From contig JABRWC010000147.1 of assembly GCA_039961675.1 (NCBI GenBank), positions 1 through 17,889 of the forward strand: a stretch of 17,889 bases of DNA, written 5' to 3'. Origin of the DNA: JABRWC01 sp039961675 (GTDB lineage: Bacteria > Planctomycetota > Phycisphaerae > UBA1845 > Fen-1342). A program made the translations under genes and the position numbers. How positions within the stretch are numbered: the stretch's first letter is position 1; every line of letters begins with the position of its first letter. Below are positions 15,487-17,889 of the stretch, one piece after another. Below the pieces are notes generated by a model that did not search any database, was not told the DNA's origin, and was given only the letters and a program-made list of their open reading frames with translations.

Positions 15487-15529
15487 GGCCGGGTGCCATG
15501 CCGACGGCTCTTGCGTCGGCATGTCTTCT
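15487..15529 (-). repeat. REP-like hairpin upstream of the RAYT
   Basis: CATGCCGACG (15497-15506) pairs perfectly with CGTCGGCATG (15514-15523) around a 7-nt loop GCTCTTG. Read on the minus strand, the hairpin is preceded by AGAAGA and followed by GCACCCGGCC. The same arrangement occurs after the RAYT on the plus strand. It ends 18 nt before the RAYT ATG. Confidence 0.85.
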
Positions 15530-15535
15530 GGTCGG

Positions 15536-15541
15536 TAAACT
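15536..15541 (+). promoter_or_regulatory. Candidate -10 (TAAACT) abutting the RAYT start
   Basis: TAAACT ends six bases before ATG 15548. With no ribosome site in between, a transcript would start at or next to the ATG, as in leaderless genes. No -35 is evident. Tentative. Confidence 0.25.
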
Positions 15542-15547
15542 GTCGCC

Positions 15548-16144
15548 ATGATCCCTTCGCGCCCGACCGGCGAACCTCGCCGCAAGCGACTCCGACGCGC
15601 CGACGTTCCGGGTGAGGCCCGATTCCTGACGTTCTCCTGCTTCCGTCGCCAGCCGTTCCTTTCGCGCGACCGTGCCTGCGACTGGTTCATCCAGGCCTTG
15701 GACCGCGCTCGCACGACCCACGGCTTCGATCTCTGGGCTTATGTCATTATGCCCGAGCACGCGCACGTGCTCGTCTATCCGGGCGACGCGCCCCATCGCA
15801 TGGCCGACTTTCTGTACACCTTGAAGAAATCCGTGAGCCGCCGCGCGCTGGAGTTCGTCCGCAAAGCTGCGCCGCAGTTCCTCGCGCGCATGCGGGACCG
15901 GCAACCGAACGGGACCGTCTCCTACCGGTTCTGGCAGCGCGGCGGCGGGTACGACGAGAACCTATTCACGTCGACCAAAGTGTGGCAGAAGATCGACTAC
16001 ATCCACGAGAACCCGGTGCGGCGCGGGTTGTGCGCGCATCCGTCGGACTGGAAGTGGTCGAGCTTTCGGGCGCACGAAACGGGCGGCCAGGACCCGATCC
16101 GAATCGACTTCGACTCGCTGCCGGATTCAGGGCGTCGGCGGTGA
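15548..16144 (+). CDS. REP-associated tyrosine transposase (RAYT, Y1/IS200-like)
   Basis: A 198-residue HUH single-strand transposase of the domesticated IS200/IS605-related RAYT type. Visible motifs: RFLTFSCFRRQPFL near the N-terminus (first beta strand), WAYVIMPEHAHVLVYP (HUH pair His71 and His73), an YRFWQRGGGYDENLF block, and WQKIDYIHENPVRRGLC with the likely catalytic Tyr151, then DWKWSSF. These enzymes bind and nick REP hairpins and are thought to spread them. Both flanks here carry matching REP-like hairpins in inverted orientation, the expected arrangement for a working RAYT/REP unit. The length is typical and no lesion is seen. ATG 15548 starts MIPSRPTGEPRRKRLRR, with no clear ribosome site. 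It ends four bases before the downstream hairpin. Confidence 0.93.
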   Translation: MIPSRPTGEPRRKRLRRADVPGEARFLTFSCFRRQPFLSRDRACDWFIQALDRARTTHGFDLWAYVIMPEHAHVLVYPGDAPHRMADFLYTLKKSVSRRALEFVRKAAPQFLARMRDRQPNGTVSYRFWQRGGGYDENLFTSTKVWQKIDYIHENPVRRGLCAHPSDWKWSSFRAHETGGQDPIRIDFDSLPDSGRRR

Positions 16145-16184
16145 AGAGCATGCCGACGCAAAAGCCGTCGGCATGGCCCCGGGC
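16143..16184 (+). repeat. REP-like hairpin downstream of the RAYT
   Basis: CATGCCGACG (16149-16158), loop CAAAAGC, CGTCGGCATG (16166-16175), preceded by GAAGAG and followed by GCCCCGGGC. The stem is identical to that of the upstream copy read on the opposite strand, and the loops differ by one base (CAAGAGC against CAAAAGC). GGCATGGCNCCGGGC then recurs at 16170 and 16189, hinting at a second, partial unit. Confidence 0.85.
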
Positions 16185-16210
16185 ACCTGGCATGGCACCG
16201 GGCCGAGTTC

Positions 16211-16272
16211 GTGGCCAGCGCTGGTCACGGATGACGCGCGCGACGCCTCATAGACAGGCCATCGCGCGCGTC
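16211..16272. terminator. Palindrome plus long hairpin between convergent genes
   Basis: GTGGCCAGC/GCTGGTCAC (16211-16228) is an 18-nt near-palindrome. Next, GACGCGCGCGA (16233-16243) pairs perfectly with TCGCGCGCGTC (16262-16272), and GCCT (16245-16248) with AGGC (16256-16259) extends the stem inward to a 7-nt loop. It begins 28 nt past the stop of the convergent minus-strand gene and after the RAYT. There is no T run, so it may slow or end transcription from both sides without being a classical terminator. Confidence 0.4.
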
Positions 16273-16299
16273 GTCGCGCCAATAACGCCAGGTGTTGCC

Positions 16300-17724
16300 T
16301 CAGTTGCAGCCCAGGCCGTAGTTTGTCAGCAGCGCGGACATATCGGCGCTCCCGACACAGCCGTCGCGATCGACGTCGGCATAGGGATTGAATGCCCCCT
16401 GCCCGTCGCAACTCCCGTATGCGTCCATGAGCGCAGACAGGTCCGCGATGTCGACGTCGCCATCGGCGTCGACGTCGCCCTGCAAGACGGCCTGATAGAC
16501 CCAGTGCCGGTCCCAGTCATCCGTCTCGCCGTCCAGATTCTCGTCGAGTTGGATGCGGTAGCCATCGTCGTCAAGGTCCCAGCCGAAGTGCTGATCGACG
16601 CCCTCAAGGTCGTCGCAGTCCACCTCGCCATTGCGATCGAGGTCCGCGAAGATCCCGGAATCCAGGCCGAGGTCGACGAGCCAATCCATGACGGCGATGT
16701 CGCCCTCGTCAATGCAGCCGCTCGCGTTCAGGTCCCAAGCGGCCGTGTTCGGGTCAGGGTTGTTCGGATCGGATGGGGCATTCGGGTCGATCATTCCGCC
16801 GAGTGCCAGCACGTCGAGTTGGTTGAACCGACCGCTCCCGTCGACGTCCAAGACCGCATCCGTAAACGTGAGCTTGGTGAGCTTGAGCTCGTGTACGCCG
16901 GGTTCCGCATTGAAGTACGTCGTCTGTGTCGCCGGCGCATTCGGGTCCCCCGGATCGCTCACGAGCCCGCTGTCGATGACGAGCGTTCCGATTCCCATGC
17001 GCCACGCCGCGTCGGCCGGAAAGTCGTTCCACAACAGCATGGTAATCTCGCGCTCGATTCGATTCGGCCCGCCACTCGCGGGCTGCGGCCAGAACATGGC
17101 GAGCAACTCACCTTGCCAGGTCTCACCGTCGCGACCATGTGGAAGCACCTCGAGTTCCACCGCGCTGAATGCGATCCCGGACCCATAGCCCGATGCCTCA
17201 AAGTCGATCCACGTCCCTCCAGGCGGCGGCGGTGGCAGGTGACACGACGAGCCCCAGCGCCATACCGAGCCCTCAGCGTGCAACAACCAGTGGTCGCTCA
17301 CCGGATAGTACACCGCGCTGTGCTTGCAGGCCGCAATCCCCGGCAAGTACGACATGTCCTGGCAGTCTTCGCCTCCGCCAGGCCAGTACGCATCGGCGCT
17401 TACAAGGCTCCCGCACCAGCTGCTGTACACGTCCACGTCCGATATCCCACCCGCGCAGTAGGCGCCAAAGTCGGAGCACGGCTGGTGGTACCAGAAGTGC
17501 GAACGAGCCGAGGCGTACGCGAATTGCCACGTCGCGCAGATGTCAATCTCTTCATCGTCGTAGAACAGGAAGAAGACTGCCTCCCCGAAGCTGCAGCCGT
17601 CCGCGGGATTCGGTTGGACGCACGGCAAGCCGCAGTGGGAGTCCGGCAGTTCCGCGGCCCGGACCGCACCAGAGACGAGGACCGCGGCGAACACGACGAT
17701 GGCAGGCTTGACCAGGCTTTGCAT
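16300..17724 (-). CDS. Secreted cysteine-rich protein with dockerin-like/EF-hand repeats
   Basis: 474 residues. Signal peptide 1-24 (LVKPAIVVFAAVLVSGAVRA). Residues 25-165 hold ten cysteines (31, 35, 44, 63, 83, 90, 104, 121, 133 and 161) with many aromatic residues, probably disulfide-bonded. No known domain is recognised there. Residues about 170-290 look like a beta-sandwich (WIDFEASGYGSGIAFSAVELEV...TLVIDSGLV). From 292 on come calcium-loop repeats: DVDGSGRFNQLD, DLNASGCIDEGD, DLDRNGEVDCDD, DLDDDGYRIQLDENLDGETDDWD, DVDADGDVDIADLSALMDAYG and DVDRDGCVGSADMSALLTNYG. ATG 17724 has AAGGGGG ahead of it and gives the signal peptide. The frame continues to 17763, but that part is not signal-like. 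It is probably surface-exposed. The function is unknown. Confidence 0.85.
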   Translation of the reverse strand: MQSLVKPAIVVFAAVLVSGAVRAAELPDSHCGLPCVQPNPADGCSFGEAVFFLFYDDEEIDICATWQFAYASARSHFWYHQPCSDFGAYCAGGISDVDVYSSWCGSLVSADAYWPGGGEDCQDMSYLPGIAACKHSAVYYPVSDHWLLHAEGSVWRWGSSCHLPPPPPGGTWIDFEASGYGSGIAFSAVELEVLPHGRDGETWQGELLAMFWPQPASGGPNRIEREITMLLWNDFPADAAWRMGIGTLVIDSGLVSDPGDPNAPATQTTYFNAEPGVHELKLTKLTFTDAVLDVDGSGRFNQLDVLALGGMIDPNAPSDPNNPDPNTAAWDLNASGCIDEGDIAVMDWLVDLGLDSGIFADLDRNGEVDCDDLEGVDQHFGWDLDDDGYRIQLDENLDGETDDWDRHWVYQAVLQGDVDADGDVDIADLSALMDAYGSCDGQGAFNPYADVDRDGCVGSADMSALLTNYGLGCN

Positions 17725-17889
17725 AGGTTCCCCCTTGTTCTGGAATGCAAGACCGCAGATCAACGCACAGCGACCGCTCAGACCGTCCTTGCCTCAATCC
17801 CAAATTGTTAGCGCGCACCTCCCTTCAACACTCGGCGCTGGCGACTTACCACTGGACGGCTGCTTGAACTCCGACAATCACCTATCTCC
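17725..17889 (-). other. Upstream region of the cysteine-rich secreted protein gene
   Basis: These 165 nt are the leader of the minus-strand gene and reach the window edge. The ribosome site GGGGGAA lies five bases before the ATG. A TTGATC further upstream has no matching -10. No other gene or repeat is seen. Confidence 0.4.

Noticed and set aside
15497..15523. REP hairpin as an intrinsic terminator for the small membrane-protein gene
   Set aside because: There is no T run after it on the plus strand, and its near-exact inverted copy beyond the RAYT points to a REP role instead.
15982..17811. 609-codon plus-strand open frame
   Set aside because: It is the antisense shadow of the cysteine-rich secreted protein and overlaps the RAYT. 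The translation is low-complexity and valine/arginine-rich without motifs.

Overview
The window is GC-rich DNA that reads like a planctomycete (Planctomycetota, probably the Phycisphaerae or a related lineage). The reasons are three large secreted proteins ending in EF-hand/dockerin-like tails of the form GDLxxDGxVxxxDLSxLLxxFG, a parallel beta-helix protein of a type common in that phylum, a zinc-ribbon plus CvpA-like membrane protein, and a glucose-dehydrogenase-like SDR next to a GMC oxidoreductase. The phylum call is an inference from protein style. There is no rRNA, tRNA or ribosomal protein here to anchor it.

Layout. 1-431 has no gene that can be supported. 432-1793 (+) encodes a secreted beta-helix protein with a dockerin-like tail. 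2091-3062 (+) is lgt, for lipoprotein diacylglyceryl transfer. 3221-3774 (+) is a badly decayed SDR pseudogene, followed by an intact GMC oxidoreductase (4001-5611, +). A four-gene minus-strand operon (7946 down to 5698) encodes a two-TM protein, a 60-residue one-TM protein, a ferric-reductase-like membrane protein fused to a Rieske domain, and a membrane-anchored Cys/His-motif protein. All of its genes overlap. A second minus-strand operon (11267 down to 8278) pairs a TPR protein with a purple-acid-phosphatase-like enzyme through a TTGA stop/start overlap. Plus-strand genes follow: an MgtC-family protein (11521-12159), a zinc-ribbon/CvpA-like protein (12307-13404) and a metallo-beta-lactamase-fold hydrolase (13478-14167).

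From about 14168 to 16300 the DNA changes character. It holds a MITE-like element with imperfect inverted ends (14241-14354), a 33-bp tandem array carrying 12 copies of the palindrome GACCGGTC (14364-14582), a lipoprotein gene whose start is missing or frameshifted, and an AT-richer small membrane-protein gene whose start codon lies inside an 11-bp hairpin. It also holds a REP-associated transposase (RAYT) bracketed by two REP-like hairpins in inverted orientation. A convergent minus-strand gene for a cysteine-rich secreted protein with dockerin-like repeats (16300-17724) closes the window.

The strongest candidates for something unusual are the RAYT with its REP pair, the GACCGGTC hairpin array beside the MITE-like element and the damaged lipoprotein start, and the tightly coupled Rieske/ferric-reductase operon. 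All family assignments come from reading motifs. No database search was possible.
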